A DNA stretch of 10,478 nucleotides from assembly GCA_018334795.1 (NCBI GenBank), contig JAGXLH010000062.1, forward strand, positions 1 through 10,478, in the 5' to 3' direction. The position numbers were made by a program, and so were the translations under genes. Numbering within the stretch: the first letter of the stretch is position 1; each line of letters opens with the position of its first letter. This document shows, in pieces, positions 1 through 5,435 of the stretch. The stretch comes from Thermoplasmatota archaeon (lineage in GTDB: Archaea > Thermoplasmatota > E2 > DHVEG-1). The notes beneath the pieces were generated by a model. It worked only from the letters and a program-made list of their open reading frames with translations. It did no database searches and had not been told where the DNA came from.

Positions 1-144
1 ATTGCTACTGTTGCTGCAATTACTTCCACATTGTTGTATGTGTTAGAATCTCATCCAATATTACTATTCTTTATTATTAGCGGATTAGCATCCATGGCCG
101 TGGTTTTGATCAAAAGACAAATAGAACAAAAATCTAAACAATAA
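1..144 (+). CDS. 3' end of a membrane protein gene (5' truncated by window edge)
   Basis: An open frame runs from the first base to a TAA at 142-144 and gives 47 residues. It contains a short hydrophobic stretch, a break at 'ESHP', a second hydrophobic segment of about 20 residues (LLFFIISGLASMAVVLI) and a basic, hydrophilic tail ending KRQIEQKSKQ. This is the usual look of the last one or two membrane helices and cytoplasmic tail of a polytopic membrane protein, by the positive-inside rule. It is transcribed towards the - strand gene at 204-827, and T-rich sequence separates the two stops. The family cannot be recognised from so little sequence; a transporter or permease is possible but not shown. 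Confidence 0.6.
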   Translation: MATVAAITSTLLYVLESHPILLFFIISGLASMAVVLIKRQIEQKSKQ

Positions 145-203
145 TCAGATTACTTTGAATCAAAAAAACAAAAAATATCTTTTACAGATTTTTTTTCTAT
201 GAA
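145..203. terminator. Convergent T-rich terminator region
   Basis: This 59-base gap separates two convergent stops. On the + strand there is a run of eight T at 189-196, suited to ending the transcript from the left gene. On the - strand, the A-runs at 162-168 and 170-175 read as T7 and T6 runs, suited to ending the pilin-like operon. No stable hairpin is obvious, which fits archaeal intrinsic termination at T tracts. The function is inferred from position and composition. Confidence 0.5.
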
Positions 204-827
204 TTATTTCTTTTCAATGATGATGAATTCGATATATGGAAAAGTTTCGGTTTTGTCATCAATCGTTCTTTCTTCAAATATAATACATTTCTCTAAAGAA
301 ATATATTCTTCTTCAGACCAGGTTAAGGGTTGCTGATAGAAATGTTGTTGGGATTGATTCCATTTTAACGAAATATATTTATCAGCTAACTTAGTATTTT
401 TGATAGGATCACTATTGGTTCCATCACAACCTGTTTTAGCACGCATAAATTCATGCCAATCATCAGCTGATTTTAATGTGGTATTAGTTGATACTATCCA
501 TAATCGTTGAGTAATAGGAATTGTAATTCTATCATTTGATTTTGGGGAGGAAATGAGAATGTAATCTTGAGATATTTTTGCAGTTAACTGAAGAGTATTA
601 TCAGGAAATAAAAGGGTAGATGATTGTTCAATCCAATAACTATCGACTTTACTATATACTGATTTAATTGAAGATGCAACAGTTTGCATTTCAGATGTTG
701 ATTGCATAGGATTTTCATAGATGATAACATAACTGGCAAGCACAAAAAAAGCAGAAATAATGGCTAGTCCGATTTGAACGAGACTAAGATCCATGATCCC
801 TAGATTATTTTTAATGAATGCTGCCAA
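204..827 (-). CDS. Pilin-like membrane-anchored surface protein (second gene of pair)
   Basis: About 207 residues. A short basic N-region (AAFIKNNLG) is followed by a hydrophobic segment (about residues 11-37) and a polar, probably extracytoplasmic domain with two Cys (in TGCDG and EKCII). The layout K-x-x-x-G before a hydrophobic helix fits an archaeal class III (prepilin) signal peptide cut after Gly10 (inferred). I chose the TTG at 827 because a strong Shine-Dalgarno GAGGTG lies 7 bases ahead of it. An in-frame TTG at 833 sits only one base after that site. An ATG at 794 has a weaker AGGG and would drop the basic N-region. The gene overlaps the preceding gene by 17 bases, so translation is probably coupled. 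The protein resembles that neighbour in 'NxGI' and in 'MQST' just after the helix. The domain family is not recognised. Confidence 0.7.
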   Translation of the reverse strand: MAAFIKNNLGIMDLSLVQIGLAIISAFFVLASYVIIYENPMQSTSEMQTVASSIKSVYSKVDSYWIEQSSTLLFPDNTLQLTAKISQDYILISSPKSNDRITIPITQRLWIVSTNTTLKSADDWHEFMRAKTGCDGTNSDPIKNTKLADKYISLKWNQSQQHFYQQPLTWSEEEYISLEKCIIFEERTIDDKTETFPYIEFIIIEKK

Positions 828-1329
828 CTGCAAACACCTCTGAGTATTGATGATCTAATTGAAAGACTAAGGTTTGTTTCCCCGATGGACAAATCAGTGG
901 TTCACCATTTTTATCACAGAATCCAATTGGACTGTGCAATACAAAAAAATCTCCATCTTTAAACTCACATATGATCATACAATAAGAATCATATGAATTT
1001 GAAGATGTGTTATGTTCTATACTGCTTTGATTATCATTTTTGTTTCCAAAAATGATGTTGTCAACAGATTCAGGAATCGTTATCTTGGTAGTAATCCTAT
1101 TCTCTTCAGTTGCATAAGAGGCCATAGTAGATATTCGATCAATGAGTGAATTAAGACTTGTTTTTATCCTCTCTTTTTCAATTGTTGATTGCATGAAATC
1201 AGCTGAAACTATAAATAATGAAATAATGATTGTAGAAATAATAGTGATGATTACAAGGCTCATCGGAACACTTAGTATTCCATGATTTGACCGAGTGAAC
1301 CCAAATACCGAATCATTATTACCTTTCAT
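811..1329 (-). CDS. Pilin-like membrane-anchored surface protein (first gene of pair)
   Basis: 172 residues from an ATG. The N-terminal 17 residues contain Lys2 and Arg13 and end in SNHG. The hydrophobic segment that follows (about 18-42) contains VPMSLVII, then comes 'FMQST'. A class III signal peptide cut after Gly17 is plausible (inferred). The C-terminal part is polar and beta-rich in appearance, with four Cys (117, 121, 138, 147) that could form disulfides outside the membrane or bind a metal. A TATA box about 25 bases ahead of the ATG makes a very short or absent leader likely; a weak AAGGAT also lies 10 bases ahead. The gene is probably the first of a two-gene operon with 204-827. Function unknown; a minor pilin or pseudopilin is the best guess. 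Confidence 0.7.
   Translation of the reverse strand: MKGNNDSVFGFTRSNHGILSVPMSLVIITIISTIIISLFIVSADFMQSTIEKERIKTSLNSLIDRISTMASYATEENRITTKITIPESVDNIIFGNKNDNQSSIEHNTSSNSYDSYCMIICEFKDGDFFVLHSPIGFCDKNGEPLICPSGKQTLVFQLDHQYSEVFAVGSIH
835..840 (-). promoter_or_regulatory. Shine-Dalgarno site deciding the TTG start at 827
   Basis: The - strand reads GAGGTG here, a perfect match to the archaeal anti-Shine-Dalgarno (CACCTC). It lies inside the end of the upstream gene, 7 bases before the TTG at 827-825. The spacing is better than for the in-frame TTG at 833 (one base) and favours the longer N-terminus over the ATG at 794. Confidence 0.55.
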
Positions 1330-1348
1330 TTATATTACAATCCTTATA

Positions 1349-1358
1349 ATTTATATAA
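1349..1358. promoter_or_regulatory. Palindromic TATA box shared by divergent genes
   Basis: TTATATAA at 1351-1358 is a perfect palindrome centred in the 55-base gap between divergent genes. Read on the - strand it is TTATATAAAT, and its centre is 25-26 bases from the ATG at 1329. Read on the + strand it is TTTATATAA, and its centre is about 30 bases from the ATG at 1385. Archaeal initiation occurs about 25-27 bases from the TATA centre, so both transcripts would start at or within a few bases of their start codons. No other TATA-like element is present in the gap. Confidence 0.6.
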
Positions 1359-1384
1359 CTCATGTGAGATATACATGTTGAACT

Positions 1385-1843
1385 ATGATGACCTGGCCAA
1401 CTGATCATTCAGCCACAACATCGATGAGTACTACGGATGCGGTTATAGATTTACCAATGTATCTAGTGGTAAGTATTGTGATAGGAATAATCGCGCTTGG
1501 AAGCATTCTTTCAATGATGGTTATTCCCTCTTTTTTTTCCGAAACACCCATTGTCACTATCGAACCATTGGTAACCACCGTGAATGCATCAAATTCATCG
1601 ATAACCTATTATGTGCAAGTAAACACGTTAGATCATCAACCTATCAGAAATGCACATGTAATTATCAAGGAATCAAACACAATTGCAGTAAATACAACCA
1701 ATTCATCAGGTGAAACAAGAGTAAACATACGACCCATGATTCCTGCAGGTTTACATGAGGTCTATCTAGATGTCATCGTTAAAACCAATAGATATGAATC
1801 CTTCACAAATACTGATCTGCTCAAGGTGATATTACGACGGTGA
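1385..1843 (+). CDS. Membrane-anchored protein: LPMYL segment plus one beta-sandwich domain
   Basis: 152 residues. Polar residues 1-22 lack Lys/Arg and include Asp18 and Asp22. A hydrophobic helix follows (about 23-47), beginning LPMYLVVSIVIG, then a domain of about 95 residues with several N-glycosylation sequons (NAS, NSS, NTT). The domain pattern 'QPIRNAHVIIK...NTTNSSGETRVNI' matches carboxypeptidase-regulatory-like or Ig-like beta sandwiches, which occur in surface proteins. The - strand gene at 2557-3015 encodes a protein of the same length and layout. ATG codons stand at 1385 and 1388. There is no clear ribosome site and the TATA box is close, so a leaderless transcript is likely. An internal ATG (Met14) is an alternative start. 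The 3' end overlaps the convergent gene by 12 bases. A surface-filament or adhesive role is inferred only. Confidence 0.75.
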   Translation: MMTWPTDHSATTSMSTTDAVIDLPMYLVVSIVIGIIALGSILSMMVIPSFFSETPIVTIEPLVTTVNASNSSITYYVQVNTLDHQPIRNAHVIIKESNTIAVNTTNSSGETRVNIRPMIPAGLHEVYLDVIVKTNRYESFTNTDLLKVILRR

Positions 1844-2503
1844 ATCAGAATGATGAATCTGAGATTCAGCCGATTTAGAGAACAATCCACCTGTCATTTT
1901 TTTAAGAAAGATATTTCCCTTATTGGTTCTCAGAACAGAACTAGTTATAAACAGACTTCCAATGCCCATTAAAAACCAAGGATTTAAAACAATGTTTGAT
2001 GCATTAAATACGACTAATCCAGCCACGATGAATGTAACTAATCCTCCAATGATACCGGTAAGTTCTAATGGAATCTCTTTTTTCCCAATTTTCATTATAA
2101 ACGATTGGGGTCGTATTTGATTATTTAATTGAGATTCTTTCTTCTTTGAATTCTTTTTGAACTCGTCTAATCTTTGAACTTGATGATTAATCTTTGAAAA
2201 AGACTGAGTTAATGATTGCATCTGTTTCTCAAGGCTTCTAACCTGAGTGTTAATAGATGCATGAACGGTTTCTACCGATGATGTTGAATACATTACTGAT
2301 TCATCATCCTTGCTTTCATAAAGATTGGTATTAGCCGCATGAGATAATCTATTTTCAACAGCTCCTAACCGAGCACCAACGCTTGATACTTGTTGTTCAA
2401 GATTACGCATCCATGTTTGCATTTCAGAAACATTTTTTTTCATTTCAAAAGCATCATCTGAACATTTTTTTGATCGTGAAAACCAAGATTTTTCCTGTTT
2501 CAT
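1832..2503 (-). CDS. Membrane protein with cytoplasmic coiled coils
   Basis: About 223 residues from the ATG at 2503, which follows a G-rich GGGGTAGG. The frame stays open upstream to a TTG at 2521 that has no good ribosome site. The N-terminal two thirds is hydrophilic. It has two heptad-like stretches ('VSEMQTWMRNLEQQVSSVGARLGAVENRL' region and 'INTQVRSLEKQMQSLTQSF' region), separated by a Ser/Asn-rich linker and followed by a very basic patch (KKNSKKKESQ). Two hydrophobic segments follow (around IPLELTGIIGGLVTFIVAGLVVF and NPWFLMGIGSLFITSSV), with a short polar tail. The basic patch just before the first helix places the coiled coils in the cytoplasm. The gene lies about 53 bases downstream of 2557-3015 on the same strand and is probably co-transcribed. 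Its stop overlaps the convergent gene. Family not recognised; a membrane-bound scaffold for the surface proteins is a guess. Confidence 0.75.
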   Translation of the reverse strand: MKQEKSWFSRSKKCSDDAFEMKKNVSEMQTWMRNLEQQVSSVGARLGAVENRLSHAANTNLYESKDDESVMYSTSSVETVHASINTQVRSLEKQMQSLTQSFSKINHQVQRLDEFKKNSKKKESQLNNQIRPQSFIMKIGKKEIPLELTGIIGGLVTFIVAGLVVFNASNIVLNPWFLMGIGSLFITSSVLRTNKGNIFLKKMTGGLFSKSAESQIHHSDSPS

Positions 2504-2556
2504 CCTACCCCATCTTTCCAAATTTTTTTACCATTTCTCATTAACACTTATTTTTT

Positions 2557-3015
2557 TTAGCTTAATCGATACACAGAAACAGCATTTTCCTCAGTGTATT
2601 CTTGATAACCAGCAGCTTTTACAGTAAGTTTTATACTATCTTCATTCACATTTTCATCAAGTGACGGAGTAATAGATAATGTAATCATACCATCAGCATT
2701 TGTGGTACCTGAATTAGCATCACCCGACCCAACAAGAGTTACCGTCGCACCAGCAATGGGATTAGCCTGATTATCATTTGTTGTTACTTTCGCGGTTACA
2801 TCATAACTGCTAAATGTATATGCGCTGGCATTTCCAGGATCTTCTGCAATGACTGCGTTTTCTGTAATTTGTGCATTCATCATTCTTGTTCCCTGAGGTA
2901 TCATAAAAATTACAGCAGCAATAACTGCTACAGCAACAATCATCACAATAATCAAATACATAGGTAATCCAAGAACTTGAGCGTCGTCATTTCCTTTAAA
3001 TGAGGTCATAATCAT
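2557..3015 (-). CDS. Membrane-anchored protein: LPMYL segment plus carboxypeptidase-regulatory-like domain
   Basis: 152 residues. The N-region has Lys7 and Asp10-Asp11, then 'AQVLGLPMYLII' leads a hydrophobic helix (about 17-40). The outer part ends in one beta-sandwich domain with the hallmark 'PIAGATVTLVGSG...GTTNADGMITLSI', typical of carboxypeptidase-regulatory-like or Big-type domains that stiffen surface proteins. Length, helix motif and domain type match the + strand gene at 1385-1843, so I treat the two as paralogs. The ATG at 3015 has the Shine-Dalgarno GGAAGGTG eight bases upstream (3024-3031); an in-frame ATG at 3009 is spaced less well. A TTTAAAT element lies about 60 bases ahead. 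Helix first and beta domain after it matches type IV pilin design, but the usual prepilin cleavage site is not clear. Confidence 0.78.
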   Translation of the reverse strand: MIMTSFKGNDDAQVLGLPMYLIIVMIVAVAVIAAVIFMIPQGTRMMNAQITENAVIAEDPGNASAYTFSSYDVTAKVTTNDNQANPIAGATVTLVGSGDANSGTTNADGMITLSITPSLDENVNEDSIKLTVKAAGYQEYTEENAVSVYRLS

Positions 3016-3070
3016 CTTTTCAACACCTTCCCCATATATGGATGTTACAAATCATGAATACAGAAAAAAC

Positions 3071-3078
3071 ATTTAAAT
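3071..3078 (-). promoter_or_regulatory. TATA-like box for the gene starting at 3015
   Basis: ATTTAAAT at 3071-3078 is the best TATA-like element on this strand ahead of the ATG at 3015. Initiation about 26 bases downstream would give a leader of about 33 bases carrying the GGAAGGTG ribosome site. A second AT core in CCATATATGG (3032-3041) is too near the ATG to fit that ribosome site. Placement is inferred. Confidence 0.4.
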
Positions 3079-3082
3079 CTTT

Positions 3083-3127
3083 CTAAATTATAAAATAATA
3101 AATAAATAAAATAAAAAATAAAAATAA
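3083..3127 (-). terminator. T-rich terminator of the mevalonate operon
   Basis: Starting 12 bases past the stop at 3139-3141, the - strand is almost entirely T with scattered A for about 40 bases, including T5 and T6 runs (A-runs on the + strand at 3091-3125). Serial T tracts like this are the known archaeal intrinsic termination signal. The 123-base gap 3016-3138 holds this tract plus the promoter and ribosome site of the next gene, and no further gene is seen in it. Confidence 0.55.
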
Positions 3128-3138
3128 GTTTATAGATT

Positions 3139-3849
3139 CTACTCGTCACCAAATTCTCCTAAAGAAAGTAATCTTTTCTTCAACTCATCCAACGATAAAT
3201 TCGTAGAAACCAATGGAATATTCTCCCGGTCAGCTAGCTTAACAGCTAATGGATCAATCGAACCAGGCTTATGATAAGCAACCACAGAAGGTTTCACTGG
3301 GTGAACACGTACTGCAATCATTGGACTACGACCATATTGAATACCTGTAAAAATAAGCGCTCTTTCAGGACTCCACCCGTATAAATGAGCATAATCAACA
3401 GGAGTAATATGTTCAATAGTCTTAATGCTATCAACCAACGTAAATCCTTTCACCTGATTTTTTAATCCTCTCTTCCCCTTTGTAACTACACGCCCCTCAA
3501 TTGCCTTAATGAACGCGTCAGCATCACGAGCAAAAGGATACTCCATAATCTCAATGATTCCCTCTTTCGTCTTCACGATTGGATCATACTGATGAAGAAT
3601 ACTCCCACCACGTTTTTGATCAATGGAAATAAATGCATCAATCACCCGTTTAACTGTTTGAATGCCAGGTGATTTCCGCCGACCAGATTCATAATCACTA
3701 ATCACACTAGGAGAAAGAGATAATTCTTTAGCAAGATCTGTTTGACTGATCCCAAAGATATTACGCCATTTCCGTAAGGTAAGCCCTGGTTTTGGACTCA
3801 ACGTGATCTCGCCAGCAATTTTCTCTGCAAGTGCGCTTTTAGTATTCAT
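3139..3849 (-). CDS. XRE-type helix-turn-helix regulator in the mevalonate operon (COG1709-like)
   Basis: 236 residues from an ATG three bases after the DUF35 stop. Residues about 23-76 form a Cro/C1-type helix-turn-helix: LRKWRNIFGISQTDLAKELS, then SPSVISDYESGRRKSP, with Gln36 and the SxxSDYExG recognition pattern. Residues about 90-236 form a conserved-looking C-terminal domain, possibly sensing a ligand; its end (VKPSVVAYHKP...LADRENIPLVSTNLSLDEL) has an alternating strand/helix look. Archaeal genomes commonly carry a regulator of this kind, which I recall as COG1709, beside HMG-CoA synthase and thiolase genes. As the last gene of the operon it would be made in proportion to the enzymes, which suits autogenous control by an intermediate. 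DNA binding is well supported; target and ligand are inferred. Confidence 0.85.
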   Translation of the reverse strand: MNTKSALAEKIAGEITLSPKPGLTLRKWRNIFGISQTDLAKELSLSPSVISDYESGRRKSPGIQTVKRVIDAFISIDQKRGGSILHQYDPIVKTKEGIIEIMEYPFARDADAFIKAIEGRVVTKGKRGLKNQVKGFTLVDSIKTIEHITPVDYAHLYGWSPERALIFTGIQYGRSPMIAVRVHPVKPSVVAYHKPGSIDPLAVKLADRENIPLVSTNLSLDELKKRLLSLGEFGDE

Positions 3850-3852
3850 AGT

Positions 3853-4260
3853 CTATTCCACAGGCTTAAATTTATATCCGTAATAGATCGCGCCAGTACT
3901 TCCATCCTGCTGAATCTTTCGAAATTCACTTTCCACTTTCATGCCGATTTTTAACTCATCAATCTTACAATCAACGATTTGAGCAGTAATCTTTGGTCCT
4001 TCTTCAAGTTGAATAATTGCGACAGGATACGGGACTTGTTCCTCAAATTCCTCTGGGCCAACATGAATAATAGTGTAGGTAATAATCTCACCTTTACCAC
4101 TCAGTTTGATTTTTTCCATTTTTCCCATGCTTTCCCGACGACAGTAGGGACAAGATTCACGTGGAGGAAAATACACACGATCACAAGACCCGCATTTATT
4201 TCCCTTCATATTGTATCGCTGCTGGATTTCTCTCCAAAAACGAGGTACATCTTTAGGCAT
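3853..4260 (-). CDS. DUF35 zinc-ribbon/OB-fold protein bridging thiolase and HMG-CoA synthase
   Basis: 135 residues. The N-terminal helix (PRFWREIQQRYNM) is typical of DUF35_N. It is followed by a rubredoxin-like zinc ribbon with Cys23, Cys26, Cys37 and Cys40 (CGSC and CPYC), then an OB fold with the usual 'GKGEIITYTIIHVGPEEF' strand and a 'PYPVAIIQLEEGPKITAQIVD' stretch. In methanogens this protein is known to hold acetoacetyl-CoA thiolase and HMG-CoA synthase together, so that the unfavourable acetoacetyl-CoA intermediate is passed on directly. The gene starts two bases after the thiolase stop, and its ribosome site GGAGGGGAT lies inside the thiolase's last codons, which suggests coupled translation. 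Length and motifs are normal for the family; it is not itself an enzyme. Confidence 0.93.
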   Translation of the reverse strand: MPKDVPRFWREIQQRYNMKGNKCGSCDRVYFPPRESCPYCRRESMGKMEKIKLSGKGEIITYTIIHVGPEEFEEQVPYPVAIIQLEEGPKITAQIVDCKIDELKIGMKVESEFRKIQQDGSTGAIYYGYKFKPVE

Positions 4261-4262
4261 AT

Positions 4263-5429
4263 TTACATCCCCTCCAATATATTAACGACACAAGTCGCAC
4301 CTGACCCACCAACATTATGTGCAAGTCCAATACGAGCATCTTTTATTTGACGTTTATCAGCTTCTCCACGTAACTGTTTTGTGATTTCAACGATTTGAGC
4401 AACACCAGTTGCACCAACAGGATGACCTTTGGATTTCAATCCTCCACTAGTATTAACTGGAAGACTTCCATCAATGGTAGTAATCTTGTTCTCAACAGCT
4501 TTTCCACCTTCACCTTTTTTTACAAATCCTAAATCTTCAATAGCACAAATCTCAGCGATGGTAAAACAATCATGAACTTCAGCAAGATTAATGTCACTTG
4601 GTTTAAGATGTGCTTGTTTATATGCCATCTTTCCAGCATGAACGCTTGCATCAAGCGTGGTAATATCCCTCCTTCCATGAAGGGAAAGCGTATCAGATGC
4701 TTGACCAGATCCAATGATTTTCACTGGTTTTCCAGAGAAATCACCTATTCGATCAGCAGCACACAAAACAACTGCAGCTGCACCATCCGTGACTGGTGAA
4801 CAATCCATTAGTCCTAATGGTTCAGCAACGGGAGTAGCATTTAATGCAGTATCAATACTGATTTCTTTTTGATACTGCGCAAATGGGTTCATGGTTCCAT
4901 TATGATGATTTTTCACTGCAACACGGGCAAGATCTTCCCTTGTAGTTTTAAATTCATGCATATGACGTTTTGCTATCATTGCGTATAATCCTGGGAATGT
5001 TACTCCAAAGAATGCTTCCCACTCTTGATCAGCTGCAGTAGCAAGCGTTTCAGTTGCTGCAGAACCACCCACATCATTCATTTTTTCAATGCCTCCGATA
5101 ACTACCACATCATTAACACCAGATGCAATGGAAAGATATCCTTCACGAAGAGCTAAACTTCCTGAGGCACATGCTCCTTCAACACGAGTTGATGGAATAT
5201 GTAAATGAGAAAACCCACTAGCATCAGCAACCAACGCTCCAACATGTTCCTGACCAACAAAACGGCCACTACTCATAGATCCAACGTACATAGCATCAAT
5301 ATCTTTTCCACCAACACCAGAATCAAGAATTGCTTTTGATCCAGCCTCTGCAGTGAGCTGACGAAATGATTGATCCCATAGCTCACCAAATTTTGTTAAT
5401 CCAATTCCAATAACTGCTACATCTCTCAT
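4263..5429 (-). CDS. Acetyl-CoA C-acetyltransferase (acetoacetyl-CoA thiolase, archaeal/SCP2-type)
   Basis: 388 residues, full length. It joins two acetyl-CoA into acetoacetyl-CoA, the first step of the mevalonate pathway, in the cytoplasm. Visible catalytic elements are the nucleophile Cys87 in EGACASGS, the HDCF motif (His286) in AEVHDCFTIAE, His336 in GHPVGATG, and the C-terminal GGSGAT loop. The N-terminal 'VAVIGIGLTKFGE' start is standard for archaeal thiolases of the SCP2-like branch. HMG-CoA synthase lies six bases upstream and the DUF35 protein two bases downstream, the gene set whose products form one channelling complex in methanogens. The ribosome site GGAGTGA overlaps the synthase stop, six bases before the ATG. 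No missing residue or damage is seen. A fatty-acid degradation role is less likely given this context. Confidence 0.94.
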   Translation of the reverse strand: MRDVAVIGIGLTKFGELWDQSFRQLTAEAGSKAILDSGVGGKDIDAMYVGSMSSGRFVGQEHVGALVADASGFSHLHIPSTRVEGACASGSLALREGYLSIASGVNDVVVIGGIEKMNDVGGSAATETLATAADQEWEAFFGVTFPGLYAMIAKRHMHEFKTTREDLARVAVKNHHNGTMNPFAQYQKEISIDTALNATPVAEPLGLMDCSPVTDGAAAVVLCAADRIGDFSGKPVKIIGSGQASDTLSLHGRRDITTLDASVHAGKMAYKQAHLKPSDINLAEVHDCFTIAEICAIEDLGFVKKGEGGKAVENKITTIDGSLPVNTSGGLKSKGHPVGATGVAQIVEITKQLRGEADKRQIKDARIGLAHNVGGSGATCVVNILEGM

Positions 5430-5435
5430 TTATGA

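Noticed and set aside
1923..2120. Open frame of 65 residues on the + strand over the coiled-coil membrane gene
   Set aside because: It is antisense to the membrane-helix part of the real gene; its content is explained as the shadow of that sequence.
3090..3127. A-rich repeat (AAATAAATAAAAT...) considered as a repeat array or origin element
   Set aside because: It is simple low-complexity sequence exactly where a T-rich terminator of the - strand operon is expected, with no regular unit or flanking origin signals.
3979..4350. Open frame of 123 residues on the + strand over the DUF35 and thiolase genes
   Set aside because: It lies wholly opposite two well-identified genes, has no family signature and no promoter or ribosome site; a frame shadow.
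4529..4799. Short open frames on both strands inside the thiolase gene
   Set aside because: They run in other frames of a clearly functional enzyme and show no recognisable protein features.
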